Source: Antribacter soli
Lineage (GTDB): Bacteria > Actinomycetota > Actinomycetes > Actinomycetales > Cellulomonadaceae
Assembly (NCBI RefSeq): GCF_021568775.1
Contig: NZ_JAKGSG010000012.1
Coordinates: 1-60,654, forward strand
Direction of reading: 5' to 3'
Length of the DNA stretch: 60,654 nt
The position numbers and the translations under genes were made by a program. Below the pieces are notes generated by a model. It ran no database searches. It saw only the letters and a list, made by a program, of their open reading frames with translations, and had not been told where the DNA came from. This document shows, one piece after another, positions 16,377 through 24,704 of this stretch. How positions within the stretch are numbered: position 1 is the stretch's first letter; each line of letters starts with the position of its first letter.

Positions 16377-17255
16377 ATGTCGACGTCCGGTTCGTCGCAC
16401 GAGGACCCTTTCGGGATGCTCTGGGGGATGGTCGCCTCGGGGGACACGGCGGCCGACCTGGCCCTCGCCGGAGAGCTCGGCCTCGGCGCCTGCCGCTTCA
16501 CCATGTCCTGGCCGCAGGTGAGCCTGGCCGACGGTCTCGACACCTACGACCGGTTCGTGGACGAGCTGCTGGCCGCCGGCCTGAGGCCCGTGCCGACGCT
16601 CGGCCCGTGGGACCTGCCCGGCGACGTGGCAGAGGAGGGCGGCTGGTCCGCCCGGGACACCGCCGAGCGGTACGCGGACCAGGTCGGTCACGCCGCCCGG
16701 CGCCTCGGCGACCGGGCCGGCAGCTGGATCACCGTCGACGGACCGGCCCTGGGGGCGCCGTGGTCGTGGTCGGAGAACATGTCCGTGGCCCACCACCTGC
16801 TCGTGGCGCACGGGCTCGCGGTGCGGGCGCTGCGAGCAGCCGGGGTCACCGACGTGGGGATCGTGGACGTCCGGGGGCCGGTCGGGTCCGACGACGTGGT
16901 GCTCGACCGGCTGTTCGCCGACCCCGTGCTCCTCGGCAGCTACCCCGAGGAGGTGACCGACCGGCTGCCCGCCTGGGCGCTGGCCGACCTCGGCACCGTC
17001 TCGGAGCCCGTCGACTGGTACGGCGTCGGACGGCGGCCCGGTCCTGCTGGGTCGCTCACCGGGCTCGTCGCCGGGCTCGTCGAGCGGTACGGCCACGTCC
17101 TGCCGCCCGTGGTCGGCACCGAGGACCTGGCTGGTGAGGGCGGTCTGGCGGTTCACCGCCGAGCCGTGGAGGAGGCGCTGGCGACGGGGGTGAAGGTGCG
17201 CGCCTGGTACGTCCGGGGCCCGTGGCGAGTAGGCGAACGGCGGCGCGTGCCTTAG
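16377..17255 (+). CDS. Degenerate GH1-fold protein (probable pseudoenzyme)
   Basis: Predicted 292-aa protein that aligns by eye with the window's own GH1 beta-glucosidase: DPFGMLWGMVASG, RFTMSWPQVS, YDRFVDELLAAGLRPVPTLG, WDLPGDV, EGGWSARDTAERY, AHHLLVAHGLAVRALR and FADPVLLGSYP all have GH1 counterparts. But it is only two thirds of GH1 length, the acid/base NEP motif reads VDGP (D121-G122), the HWDLP histidine is P, and the sugar-binding Q-x-E-G block is missing. The end (VVGTEDLAG) may keep a remnant of the nucleophile block TENG. Not frameshifted, so selection seems to keep it open: a sugar-binding or regulatory role is possible. It is 39 bp ahead of a surface-protein gene, likely cotranscribed. 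Confidence 0.7.
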   Translation: MSTSGSSHEDPFGMLWGMVASGDTAADLALAGELGLGACRFTMSWPQVSLADGLDTYDRFVDELLAAGLRPVPTLGPWDLPGDVAEEGGWSARDTAERYADQVGHAARRLGDRAGSWITVDGPALGAPWSWSENMSVAHHLLVAHGLAVRALRAAGVTDVGIVDVRGPVGSDDVVLDRLFADPVLLGSYPEEVTDRLPAWALADLGTVSEPVDWYGVGRRPGPAGSLTGLVAGLVERYGHVLPPVVGTEDLAGEGGLAVHRRAVEEALATGVKVRAWYVRGPWRVGERRRVP

Positions 17256-17294
17256 TGTGCGGGGGCGTCCCCCATGCCGAAGGAGAACACCGTC

Positions 17295-18389
17295 GTGAGA
17301 GGTGCTGCCGTCGCAGCGTCCCTCGCCCTGCTCGCAGGGCTGGCCGCAGGGATCGGTGGGTTCGCTGCGCCCGCCGCGGCAGACACCATCGTCCCGCTCG
17401 CCGGCGACTGCCCTGCGGCGGACGCGCGCGTCGAGCTGAACCAGCGGTCGTCGTCCGCCCAGGCGACCGCGCCCGACGGGTTGGTGATCGCCGGCTTCTG
17501 CGTGCGCGCCGGGGCTGCGGCCGGGCCGGCCGGGCCCGAGCAGGTGCTGCTCAGCACCCCTGCGAAGACCGTCACGGTGGCGCACAGCTCGGGCAAGCCG
17601 ATCGAGTACTACACGCTCAACTACATGCCGGCACCCGCGGAGGGTGCCGCCGCGTCGACGCCCAGCCCGTCGCCGAGCCCTTCGGCGTCGGCCTCCGCGA
17701 CCCCTGGCGCCTCTGCGACCCCGGGCACCTCCGCGTCACCCTCGCCGGAGCCGTCTGCATCCGCTCCCGCCGCCTCCTCGTCGTCCCCCGCCCCGGCCGC
17801 ACCTGAGGCTCCGGCCGAGGCAGGCTCCGGCGTCGGGAGGCAGGCCGGCGACGACGAGGCCGAGCCGGCCGGGAACCCGCTGCCCGTGGTGCTCGCGGTG
17901 ATCGCAGGCGTCGTCGTGGCCTGCTGGGCGGCGATCGTGTTCCTGCGGTGGCGGCGGTCCGCCGTGGCCGTGGTGCGGACCGAGGAGCTGCCGACCGTGG
18001 CGATCCCCGTCGCCGTGACCGCCGCTGCCACGCTCGCCGCCGGAGGTTCCGGAGGTGCGCCGCGTGCCGTGGGCCGGCGCAGCGCGCCGCGCACGCCTCC
18101 CGGGTCAGCCCGGCCGGACGACCAGGCCGAGCGCCTCGGCGACCACGACGGCCTGGTCGGCGTCGACGACGGCGCCGGTGAGAGTCACGGTGCGTGGGTC
18201 GAGGGACGACAGGTCGCTGCCCCGCAGGTCGGCGGCGGACAGGTCCGCGCCGTCCAGGACGGCGGCGGAGAGGTCGCACCCGTTCAGTACGCCCCCGTGC
18301 GCCCGTACGTCGCCGAGATCCCCCTCCCGCAGCCGCACGCCCGTGAACCGCGCCGACCCCAGCCCGGCGCGCCGGAGGCTCACGAATGA
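17295..18389 (+). CDS. Secreted membrane-anchored protein, paralogue B
   Basis: Start GTG 17295 is set by GAAGGAG at 17279-17285. Signal peptide about 1-32 (VAASLALLAGLAAGIGGFAA...), mature start ADTIVPL, then the same 80-residue two-cysteine domain as the protein at 10722 (CPAADARVEL, IAGFCVRAGAA, AKTVTVAH, IEYYTLNY). A long Pro/Ser/Ala wall stretch leads to a transmembrane helix (LPVVLAVIAGVVVACWAAIVFL) and RWRR, with no sorting motif, so it is held by the membrane. The reading then runs 285 bp antisense into the pentapeptide gene with odd Gly/Val/Gln-rich sequence; the true stop may have been lost or shifted near 18100. Function unknown. Confidence 0.72.
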   Translation: MRGAAVAASLALLAGLAAGIGGFAAPAAADTIVPLAGDCPAADARVELNQRSSSAQATAPDGLVIAGFCVRAGAAAGPAGPEQVLLSTPAKTVTVAHSSGKPIEYYTLNYMPAPAEGAAASTPSPSPSPSASASATPGASATPGTSASPSPEPSASAPAASSSSPAPAAPEAPAEAGSGVGRQAGDDEAEPAGNPLPVVLAVIAGVVVACWAAIVFLRWRRSAVAVVRTEELPTVAIPVAVTAAATLAAGGSGGAPRAVGRRSAPRTPPGSARPDDQAERLGDHDGLVGVDDGAGESHGAWVEGRQVAAPQVGGGQVRAVQDGGGEVAPVQYAPVRPYVAEIPLPQPHAREPRRPQPGAPEAHE

Positions 18390-18710
18390 CCAGTTGCCGC
18401 CGTCGACCTTGAGCAGGTCGAAGGTGCAGCTCGTGAAGATCGAGCCCACGAGCTTGCAGCGCTCGAGCGCGGCGTCGAAGAACACGCAGCGGTCGAAGAT
18501 GCAGGACGTGAACGCGCAGTCACGCAGGACCGCGGCGTTGAAGCGGACCCCGCGGAACGTGCACTCCGCGAACGTGGCCCCGGTGCCCGTCGCCTCCGTC
18601 AGGTCCACGTCCGCGAAGAGCGTGCGTTCGTAGGCGAGCCCCGACAGGTCGCGGCCGTACCAGTCCTCGCCGGCGATCCGGGTGTCCACGGGGGGCATGC
18701 TCGAAGCCAT
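18105..18710 (-). CDS. Pentapeptide repeat protein
   Basis: 201-aa protein made of A(D/N)LXX-type pentapeptides over most of its length, for example RDLSGLAYERTLFADVDLTE, CTFRGVRFNAAVLRDCAFTS and LNGCDLSAAVLDGADLSAAD. These fold into a right-handed quadrilateral beta-helix. Some family members mimic DNA and protect gyrase (Qnr/MfpA), but most are uncharacterised; several Cys/Phe-rich coils here are the ordinary chromosomal pattern. ATG 18710 or 18698. Its 3' third overlaps the doubtful end of the gene at 17295 on the other strand. Confidence 0.85.
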   Translation of the reverse strand: MASSMPPVDTRIAGEDWYGRDLSGLAYERTLFADVDLTEATGTGATFAECTFRGVRFNAAVLRDCAFTSCIFDRCVFFDAALERCKLVGSIFTSCTFDLLKVDGGNWSFVSLRRAGLGSARFTGVRLREGDLGDVRAHGGVLNGCDLSAAVLDGADLSAADLRGSDLSSLDPRTVTLTGAVVDADQAVVVAEALGLVVRPG

Positions 18711-18780
18711 GGCCCGACCCTACGCGGCGCCACCCACAGCCTGACCTCTGGGCGTCTGGATCGCCGCGTGGGCCGCGGCC

Positions 18781-18837
18781 GTGGGTATGCGTGTGGCGGG
18801 AGTCCGACACCGGATCCCCGCCACACGTCATACCCAC
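18781..18837. terminator. Long hairpin downstream of msrA
   Basis: GTGGGTATG...GTGTGGCGGG (18781-18800) pairs with its complement at 18817-18837, with one bulged base. The loop contains its own small dyad TCCG/CGGA. It is 20 bp past the msrA stop on the minus strand and 70 bp before the pentapeptide start, so a terminator for msrA fits best. Confidence 0.6.
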
Positions 18838-18856
18838 AGCAGCTGAGTGCGTCTTG

Positions 18857-19528
18857 TCAGACGGCTGCCGGGAACGGGACGCCCGTCGTCGCGTGGCAGC
18901 GGTACCCGTTCGGGTTCTTGTCCAGGTACTGCTGGTGGTAGTCCTCGGCCAGGTAGAACGGACCGGCCTCGACGGCGGGCCGCTGCTCCGTCGTGATCGG
19001 GTCGTAGCCCTTGGCGTCGAGCACCTCGGTGTAGCGCTTGGCGGTGTCCTGCACGGCCGCGGCCTGCTCCGGCGTCGTCCAGTAGACGGCCGACCGGTAC
19101 TGCGTGCCCACGTCGTTGCCCTGGCGGTAGCCCTGCGTCGGGTCGTGGCGCTCCCAGAAGATCGCCAGGAGCTCCTCCTCGGAGACCTTCGACGGGTCGT
19201 ACGCGACCATCGCGGTCTCGGTGTGGCCGGTCCGTGCGGTGCAGACCTCGTCGTACGTGGGGTTGGGCGTGGTGCCACCCATGTAGCCGACGGCGGTGCT
19301 CACGACGCCAGGGACCTGCCAGAAGATCTCCTCCGCGCCCCAGAAGCACCCCATCGCGAGGTACAGCACGCGCGTGCCCGGGGCCCACGGCCCGGTGATC
19401 GAGGTGCCGAGCACCGTGTGGGGCCGCGGGGTCTGCAGCACCGGCGACTGCCGGCCCGGCAGGGCCGCCTCCGGCTCCACCATCGTGGTCTTGGCGGACG
19501 ACCCGAAGAACTGCTCGAAGAACGACAT
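18857..19528 (-). CDS. msrA: Peptide methionine sulfoxide reductase MsrA
   Basis: 223-aa cytosolic repair enzyme that reduces methionine-S-sulfoxide in proteins. Catalytic C61 lies in [36 protein letters not shown] and the FFxxHDPTQ-like [23 protein letters not shown] block are diagnostic. A 50-residue N-terminal stretch ([14 protein letters not shown]...) precedes the domain, as in many actinobacterial MsrA. GGAGGAAAGAG right before ATG 19528 decides the start. No msrB nearby. Confidence 0.94.
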   Translation of the reverse strand: MSFFEQFFGSSAKTTMVEPEAALPGRQSPVLQTPRPHTVLGTSITGPWAPGTRVLYLAMGCFWGAEEIFWQVPGVVSTAVGYMGGTTPNPTYDEVCTARTGHTETAMVAYDPSKVSEEELLAIFWERHDPTQGYRQGNDVGTQYRSAVYWTTPEQAAAVQDTAKRYTEVLDAKGYDPITTEQRPAVEAGPFYLAEDYHQQYLDKNPNGYRCHATTGVPFPAAV

Positions 19529-19639
19529 CTCTTTCCTCCTTTGCGGGCGCCGTTCGCGCGCCCACGATGTCCAACGGGATCGGCCGGAGCGGTGTTCCGG
19601 CGGCGCGATCACATCGGCTGGGGAACGACCTTCTGCACG

Positions 19640-19920
19640 AGCAGGCGGATCCGGGACCGGCACCCTCAGCATCAGCCGCGTCCCGTCCGAGAGCTCGGTA
19701 CTGAGGTCGACCTCGGTGGGTGTGAGCGAGAGCGCCTTCAGGAGTCCCGGGATGGCGTCGACCACGAGGCTCCCGATCGCTGGTTGCTCTCATGGCGACC
19801 CTGGTACGAGGGCACCAGGATGTCGATCACCCGTGTGCTGGCGTCCGCGGTGCGGACGAACCGGCTGCCGTCTGCGCGGGCGTAGCCCCGCCCGATGAGT
19901 GCCCGCTCATCGTGGCGCAT
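19640..19920 (-). pseudogene. Decayed gene fragment, nucleotidyltransferase-like hypothetical
   Basis: Between msrA and the YdeI gene (456 bp) I can read a broken protein: ATG 19920 opens MRHDERALIGRGYARADG, continues to [17 protein letters not shown], then a one-base loss near 19782 moves the good reading to [19 protein letters not shown] and [16 protein letters not shown]. The pattern DILVPSY...VVDAIPGL...L.DG....VP.P resembles actinobacterial hypothetical nucleotidyltransferase-fold proteins whose C-terminal half should follow but is absent. So both a frameshift and a truncation. The remaining space holds only the msrA ribosome site and no other signal. Confidence 0.55.
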
Positions 19921-19984
19921 CCAGGGACGCGTCCTGAGCCACAGTCCTGGGGGCCGTGTCGGTGGCTCCGCATAGGGTTCCCGC

Positions 19985-20578
19985 ATGGAGATCGAGCCAC
20001 TCGTCCTGGCCGACGCCACCGCGTGGCGGGCATGGCTGGACGAGCACGAGGACACGTCCGACGGCGTCTGGCTCGTGCTGGCCAAGAAGGGCAAGGCCTC
20101 GCCCACGACGCTCACCTACGACGCCGCGCTCGACGAGGCGCTGTGCAGCGGGTGGATCGACGGACAGGCCCGTGGCCGGGACGAGGCGACCAGCCTGCGG
20201 CGGTTCACGCCGCGGCGGTCGCGCAGCCAGTGGTCGGCCCGCAACGTCGGCATCGTCGCCCGGCTCGAGGAGGAGGGCCGCATGCGGCCGCGGGGGCGGG
20301 CCGAGGTGGAGCGCGCGAAGGCCGACGGGCGGTGGGACGCGGCCTACGACGGCGGCCGCGACATCCTGGTGCCGCCGGCGCTCGCCGAGGCGCTCGCCGC
20401 GAGCCCGCGTGCCGCGGCGATGTTCGCCATCCTCACGGCGCAGAACCGCTACGCGATCCTGTACCGGATCGCCACGGCCAAGCAGGAGGCGACCCGCGTC
20501 CGCAACGTCGACAAGTTCGTCGCGATGCTGGAGCGGGGAGAGACGGTGTACCCGCAGAAGCGGACGCTCGACGACTAG
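19985..20578 (+). CDS. YdeI/OmpD-associated family protein
   Basis: 197-aa soluble protein of the bacteriocin-protection YdeI family. Visible blocks: WLDEHEDTSDGVWLVLAKKG, LTYDAALDEALCSGWIDGQA and LRRFTPRRSRSQWSARNVGI, with the C-terminal ILTAQNRYAILYRIATAKQE helix pair. Name comes from an E. coli relative; the biochemical role in actinobacteria is unknown. ATG 19985. Stands alone, 78 bp before metB. Confidence 0.88.
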   Translation: MEIEPLVLADATAWRAWLDEHEDTSDGVWLVLAKKGKASPTTLTYDAALDEALCSGWIDGQARGRDEATSLRRFTPRRSRSQWSARNVGIVARLEEEGRMRPRGRAEVERAKADGRWDAAYDGGRDILVPPALAEALAASPRAAAMFAILTAQNRYAILYRIATAKQEATRVRNVDKFVAMLERGETVYPQKRTLDD

Positions 20579-20656
20579 GTGGAGCCCAACCGTGAGGCCG
20601 CCGGCGTCGGTCACCTCGTCGGTGTGGCACGCGGCCGGGAGAACTAGGCTGACCGG

Positions 20657-21892
20657 GTGAGCACAGATCACGACTGGACCCTCTCCGGCTTCGCCACCCG
20701 CGCCATCCACGCAGGGCAGGAACCGGACCCCACCACCGGCTCCGTCATCCCGCCCGTCTACCTGACGTCGACGTACAAGCAGGACGGCGTGGGCGGTCTG
20801 CGGGGCGGCTACGAGTACTCGCGGTCGGCCAACCCGACGCGCACCTCGCTGGAGGAGGCGCTCGCCGCTGCGGAGACGCCCCAGGCCACGCCGGGCGGGC
20901 CGGTCTCCGCCCGGGTGCGCGGGTTCGCCTTCGCCTCGGGCCTGGCGGCGGAGGACACGCTGCTGCGCGCGGTCCTGCGCCCCGGCGACCACGTCGTGAT
21001 CCCGGACGACGCCTACGGCGGCTCGTACCGCCTGGTCGCGCGCGTCTTCGGGCCGTGGGGCGTGGACCACACGGCGGCGCACCAACCGGACCTGGCGGCG
21101 GTGGCGGACGCGATCGTGCCGGGTCGCACCAAGGTCGTGTGGGTCGAGACGCCCACGAACCCGCTGCTCGCCATCAGCGACATCCGCGAGCTCGCGGACC
21201 TGGCGCACGACGCGGGCGCGCTGCTCGTCGTCGACAACACGTTCGCCACCCCGTACCTCCAGCAGCCGCTGGCACTCGGCGCGGACGTGGTGGTGCACAG
21301 CACCACCAAGTACATCGGGGGCCACAGCGACGTCGTCGGCGGCGCCCTCGTGGTGCCCGACGACGTCGCGCTCCCGGGCGGGCTCGCCGCCCCGAACGGC
21401 GCGACGAGCGTGGCCGACGCCGTGATGTTCCACCAGAACGCGTCGGGCGCGGTGGCCGGCGCGTTCGATGCCTGGCTGACGCTGCGCGGGCTCAGGACGC
21501 TCGCCGTCCGCATGGACCGGCACTGCCACAACGCGTCCGCGGTGGCCGACTTCCTGGCTGCGCACCCGAAGGTCACCGAGGTGATCTACCCGGGGCTGCC
21601 GTCGCACCCGGGCAACGGGCTCGCGAAGCGCCAGATGCGCGACTTCGGAGGGATGATCTCGTTCCGCGTGGCCACGGAGGAGGCCGCGCTGGACGTGTGC
21701 GCCCGCACGAAGGTGTTCACGCTGGCGGAGTCTTTGGGCGGCGTCGAGTCGCTGATCGAGCACCCGGGCCGGATGACGCACGCGTCCGTCGCCGGCTCGG
21801 CGCTCGAGGTGCCGGACGACCTGGTGCGCCTCTCCGTGGGCATCGAGGACGCGGCCGACCTGATCGCCGACCTGGAGCAGGCGCTGCGTTGA
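20657..21892 (+). CDS. metB: Cystathionine gamma-synthase (Cys/Met metabolism PLP enzyme)
   Basis: 411-aa cytosolic PLP enzyme of the Cys/Met metabolism family; joins cysteine and an activated homoserine into cystathionine for methionine synthesis. The PLP lysine is K218 in HSTTKYIGGHSD; the GYEYSRSANPTR block near residue 55 and SLGGVESLIEHPGRMTH near 355 are typical. Gamma-lyase activity cannot be excluded by sequence alone. GTG 20657 has only a weak AGG upstream. Likely its own transcription unit; the following AI-2E gene starts 50 bp later. Confidence 0.88.
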   Translation: MSTDHDWTLSGFATRAIHAGQEPDPTTGSVIPPVYLTSTYKQDGVGGLRGGYEYSRSANPTRTSLEEALAAAETPQATPGGPVSARVRGFAFASGLAAEDTLLRAVLRPGDHVVIPDDAYGGSYRLVARVFGPWGVDHTAAHQPDLAAVADAIVPGRTKVVWVETPTNPLLAISDIRELADLAHDAGALLVVDNTFATPYLQQPLALGADVVVHSTTKYIGGHSDVVGGALVVPDDVALPGGLAAPNGATSVADAVMFHQNASGAVAGAFDAWLTLRGLRTLAVRMDRHCHNASAVADFLAAHPKVTEVIYPGLPSHPGNGLAKRQMRDFGGMISFRVATEEAALDVCARTKVFTLAESLGGVESLIEHPGRMTHASVAGSALEVPDDLVRLSVGIEDAADLIADLEQALR

Positions 21893-21942
21893 GGCGCGCG
21901 CCAGTGACGTGACTGTCAGAGGTTCCCTCTAGGGTGGGCCAC

Positions 21943-23268
21943 GTGAGCGAGAAGACCGACACCACATTGGCCGCGACCGGCCCTGACGCGCCCATCGAGC
22001 CGCTCCCCGGCGTCCCGGTCGCGGCGCCGCGCACGGGCACGGACGCCGTGCCCTACGCCGTGCAGGCGGCGGCCGCCTGGGCCTGGCGGGTGCTGCTCAT
22101 CGCGGCGCTCCTCGCGGGCGCCCTGTGGCTCCTGACGCTCCTCAAGGTGATCGTGGTGCCGGTGGCGGTCGCGCTGCTCCTGGCGGTCCTGCTGACGCCG
22201 ATGCGGCGGTTCTTCCAGAGGAACTTGCACCTGGGCCGCGGCCCGGCGTCGGGCCTGTCGCTGATCGCTCTCATCGCGATCGTGGCCGGCCTCATCACGG
22301 TGTCCAGCCGGTCGATCGCGAGTGGTTTCGCGGACCTGCGCCTCCAGGCCACGGCCGGCATCGAGGAGGTGATCTCCTGGCTGCAGACCCGGTTCAACGT
22401 GAACCTGTCGACCTACAGCGAGGAGCTGATGACGCAGCTGCAGGAGCAGCAGTCCGCCATCATCTCCGGGGCGCTCGGTGCGGCGACCACCGTGGGGCAC
22501 GTTGCGGTGGGCATCCTGATCGCGCTCTTCTGCACGTTCTTCTTCCTGCACGACGGGCGCGGGATCTGGTCGTGGCTCGTCAACCTGCTCCCGCTCAGCA
22601 CCCGCGAGAAGGTTCACCAGGCGGGGCGGCGCGGCATCGTCACGCTCTCGGCGTACGTGCGCACGCAGATCCTCGTGGCGTTCGTGGACGGCGTGGGCAT
22701 CGGCATCGGGTCGGCCTTCTTCGTGCCGAGCCTGGCCCTGCCGATCGCCGTCCTGGTGTTCGTCGGCTCGTTCGTCCCGGTCGTCGGTGCGATCGTGACG
22801 GGCGTCGTCGCGGTGATCGTGGTGCTCGTCGCGAAGGGCTGGGTCGCGGCGCTGATCATGCTCGGCGTGGTGGTCCTGGTGCAGCAGATCGAGGGCCACG
22901 TGCTGCAGCCGTTCCTGATGGGCCAGGCGGTGTCGCTGCACCCGGTGGCCGTGATCCTCGTGGTCGCCGCAGGCAGCTTCGTCGCGGGCATCGTGGGTGC
23001 GCTGTTCTCGGTGCCGCTCGCGGCGCTGCTCAACACCGTGATCCTCTACCTGCACGGGCACGACAAGTTCCCCGAGCTCGGCGACGGCGACAGGCTGCCG
23101 CTGCGCTGGAGACCGCCGTCGGCCCCGCCGATCCGGCTGCGCCGGATCGGAATGCAGGGCGCCTCGGCCGGTGCTGTCGCCGCGGACGCCGCTGAGGGCG
23201 GCACGTCCGACGGCGCGGTCACCGAGCAGGCGATCGACGAGGTCAAGGACGGCTCGCGCAAGGGCTGA
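21943..23268 (+). CDS. AI-2E family transporter, copy 2
   Basis: 441-aa polytopic membrane protein. First helices AWRVLLIAALLAGALWLLTL and VIVVPVAVALLLAVLLTPMR are at about residues 45-85; the second half holds LALPIAVLVFVGSFVPVVGA and VVVLVQQIEGHVLQPFLMGQ, the QQ-E block diagnostic of the AI-2E/PerM family. GTG 21943 follows AGGGTGGG at good distance. Substrate unknown. Paralogue of the permease at 2201-3466; the two differ clearly and have different soluble tails. Confidence 0.88.
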   Translation: MSEKTDTTLAATGPDAPIEPLPGVPVAAPRTGTDAVPYAVQAAAAWAWRVLLIAALLAGALWLLTLLKVIVVPVAVALLLAVLLTPMRRFFQRNLHLGRGPASGLSLIALIAIVAGLITVSSRSIASGFADLRLQATAGIEEVISWLQTRFNVNLSTYSEELMTQLQEQQSAIISGALGAATTVGHVAVGILIALFCTFFFLHDGRGIWSWLVNLLPLSTREKVHQAGRRGIVTLSAYVRTQILVAFVDGVGIGIGSAFFVPSLALPIAVLVFVGSFVPVVGAIVTGVVAVIVVLVAKGWVAALIMLGVVVLVQQIEGHVLQPFLMGQAVSLHPVAVILVVAAGSFVAGIVGALFSVPLAALLNTVILYLHGHDKFPELGDGDRLPLRWRPPSAPPIRLRRIGMQGASAGAVAADAAEGGTSDGAVTEQAIDEVKDGSRKG

Positions 23269-23339
23269 GCGCCGCCGGTTCCGAGGCACGCCGGCGGCAG
23301 CCGCCGCACAACGTGCATCTGCGGCCCTTCTGCGGAAGC

Positions 23340-24608
23340 ATGCGCGCTGTGCCCCGAACGCATGACTCTCTCCCGGCCGTCGAGCCGGTTCCCGCGCTGC
23401 CCCCGGTGACGGTCGACGACGTGCGCGCCGCCGCGAAGTTGCTGGAGGGCGTGATCACCCGCACGCCGGTCGTCGAGAGCCGCGCGTTGTCGAAGCTCAC
23501 GGGCGCGCGCGTGGTCCTCAAGTGCGAGAACCTCCAGCGCGCCGGCTCGTTCAAGGTGCGCGGCGCCTACGTGCGCCTTGCCCGACTGAGCGAGGAGGAG
23601 CGGGCACGCGGCGTCGTCGCGGCCAGCGCCGGCAACCACGCGCAGGGCGTGGCGCTCGCCGCGGGCATGCTCGGGATCGACGCGATGGTCTTCATGCCGC
23701 AGGATGCGGCGCTGCCGAAGATCGCGGCGACACGCGGCTACGGCGCGGACGTGCGGCTCGTCGGTGCGAGCGTGGACGAGGCGCTGGTCGCCGCCCGCGT
23801 GGAGGCGGCCCGGTCCGGACGCATCCTGGTGCACCCCTTCGACCACGTGGACGTCGTGGCGGGTCAGGGCACGGTGGCGCTGGAGATCCTTGAGCAGGTG
23901 CCGGACGTACGGACAGTGCTGGTGCCGCTCGGCGGCGGCGGGCTCGTCGCCGGCATCGCCGAGGTGCTCGCCGAGGTGGCGCCGCAGGTCCGGGTGGTCG
24001 GCGTGCAGGCGAGCGAGGCGGCAGCGTACCCGGAGTCGCTGGCCGCGGGCACGCCGCGCGCCGCCCTGCTGCGGCCGACGATGGCGGACGGCATCGCCGT
24101 CGGGCTGCCGGGGCAGGTGCCCTTCACGATCGTGAGGAACCGCGGTGTCGAGGTGCGGACCGTGTCGGAGGACCAGCTCTCGCGGGCGCTGCTCGCGGTG
24201 CTGGAACGCAACAAGCTCATGATCGAGCCGGCCGGCGCGGCCGGAGTGGCAGCGCTGCTGGCTGCCGCCCCGGGGGAGTTCGAGGGCCCGGTCGTCGCGG
24301 TGCTCTCGGGCGGGAACGTCGACCCGCTCGTCCTGCTGCGCGTGGTCCAGCACGGCCTCGTGGCTGCCGGCCGGTACGTGCAGCTCAAGGTACGGCTGGT
24401 GGACCGGCCGGGCGCGCTCGCGGGGCTGGTGGACGCGATCGCCGCCGCGGGCGCGAACATCGTGCACGTGGAGCACACGCGCACCGACGTCTCGCTCGCT
24501 GTCTCCGAGGTGTGGGTGAACATCCAGCTCGAGACGAAGGGCCCCGAGCACTGCGGCGCCGTCGTCGAGCGCCTCCGCGGGACGGGGTACGAGGTCGTCA
24601 CGAACTAG
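23340..24608 (+). CDS. ilvA: Threonine ammonia-lyase (threonine deaminase) with ACT domain
   Basis: 422-aa PLP enzyme converting threonine to 2-oxobutyrate and ammonia. K72 in RAGSFKVRGAY binds PLP; AASAGNHAQGVALAA and LVPLGGGGLVAGIAE are the substrate and phosphate loops. The last 80 residues (VQLKVRLVDRPGALAGLVDA on) form one ACT regulatory domain, as in the 400-420-aa class rather than the 500-aa biosynthetic form with two. It may serve isoleucine synthesis or threonine breakdown. ATG 23340 has GGAAG almost adjacent; GTG 23349 is an alternative with better spacing. Confidence 0.9.
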   Translation: MRAVPRTHDSLPAVEPVPALPPVTVDDVRAAAKLLEGVITRTPVVESRALSKLTGARVVLKCENLQRAGSFKVRGAYVRLARLSEEERARGVVAASAGNHAQGVALAAGMLGIDAMVFMPQDAALPKIAATRGYGADVRLVGASVDEALVAARVEAARSGRILVHPFDHVDVVAGQGTVALEILEQVPDVRTVLVPLGGGGLVAGIAEVLAEVAPQVRVVGVQASEAAAYPESLAAGTPRAALLRPTMADGIAVGLPGQVPFTIVRNRGVEVRTVSEDQLSRALLAVLERNKLMIEPAGAAGVAALLAAAPGEFEGPVVAVLSGGNVDPLVLLRVVQHGLVAAGRYVQLKVRLVDRPGALAGLVDAIAAAGANIVHVEHTRTDVSLAVSEVWVNIQLETKGPEHCGAVVERLRGTGYEVVTN

Positions 24609-24609
24609 G

Positions 24610-24637
24610 TGTCGTGCGGGGCGTCCCCCGTTCGTCG
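24610..24637 (+). promoter_or_regulatory. Candidate ECF42 sigma promoter upstream of second YCII module
   Basis: TGTCGT (24610-24615), 16-bp spacer ending CGT, then TCGTCG (24632-24637), 68 bp ahead of the YCII start. Spacing and the CGTTCG(A/T)C step equal the site at 3532-3559. It begins two bases after the threonine deaminase stop. Confidence 0.58.
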
Positions 24638-24704
24638 TCGGGGTGACGCGGCCGCTCCGGCCGCGCGACGATGACCGGGAACCATCCCGGGAAGGGAGCT
24701 CATC

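Noticed and set aside
18105-18710. Pentapeptide protein as a Qnr/MfpA-type quinolone resistance gene
   Set aside because: The repeat pattern is generic and I see no feature that singles out gyrase mimics; context is housekeeping.
22125-23195. Alternative plus-strand frame inside the second AI-2E gene
   Set aside because: Shifted shadow; Arg/Gly/Ala-rich with no hydrophobic pattern, whereas the chosen frame shows regular membrane helices.
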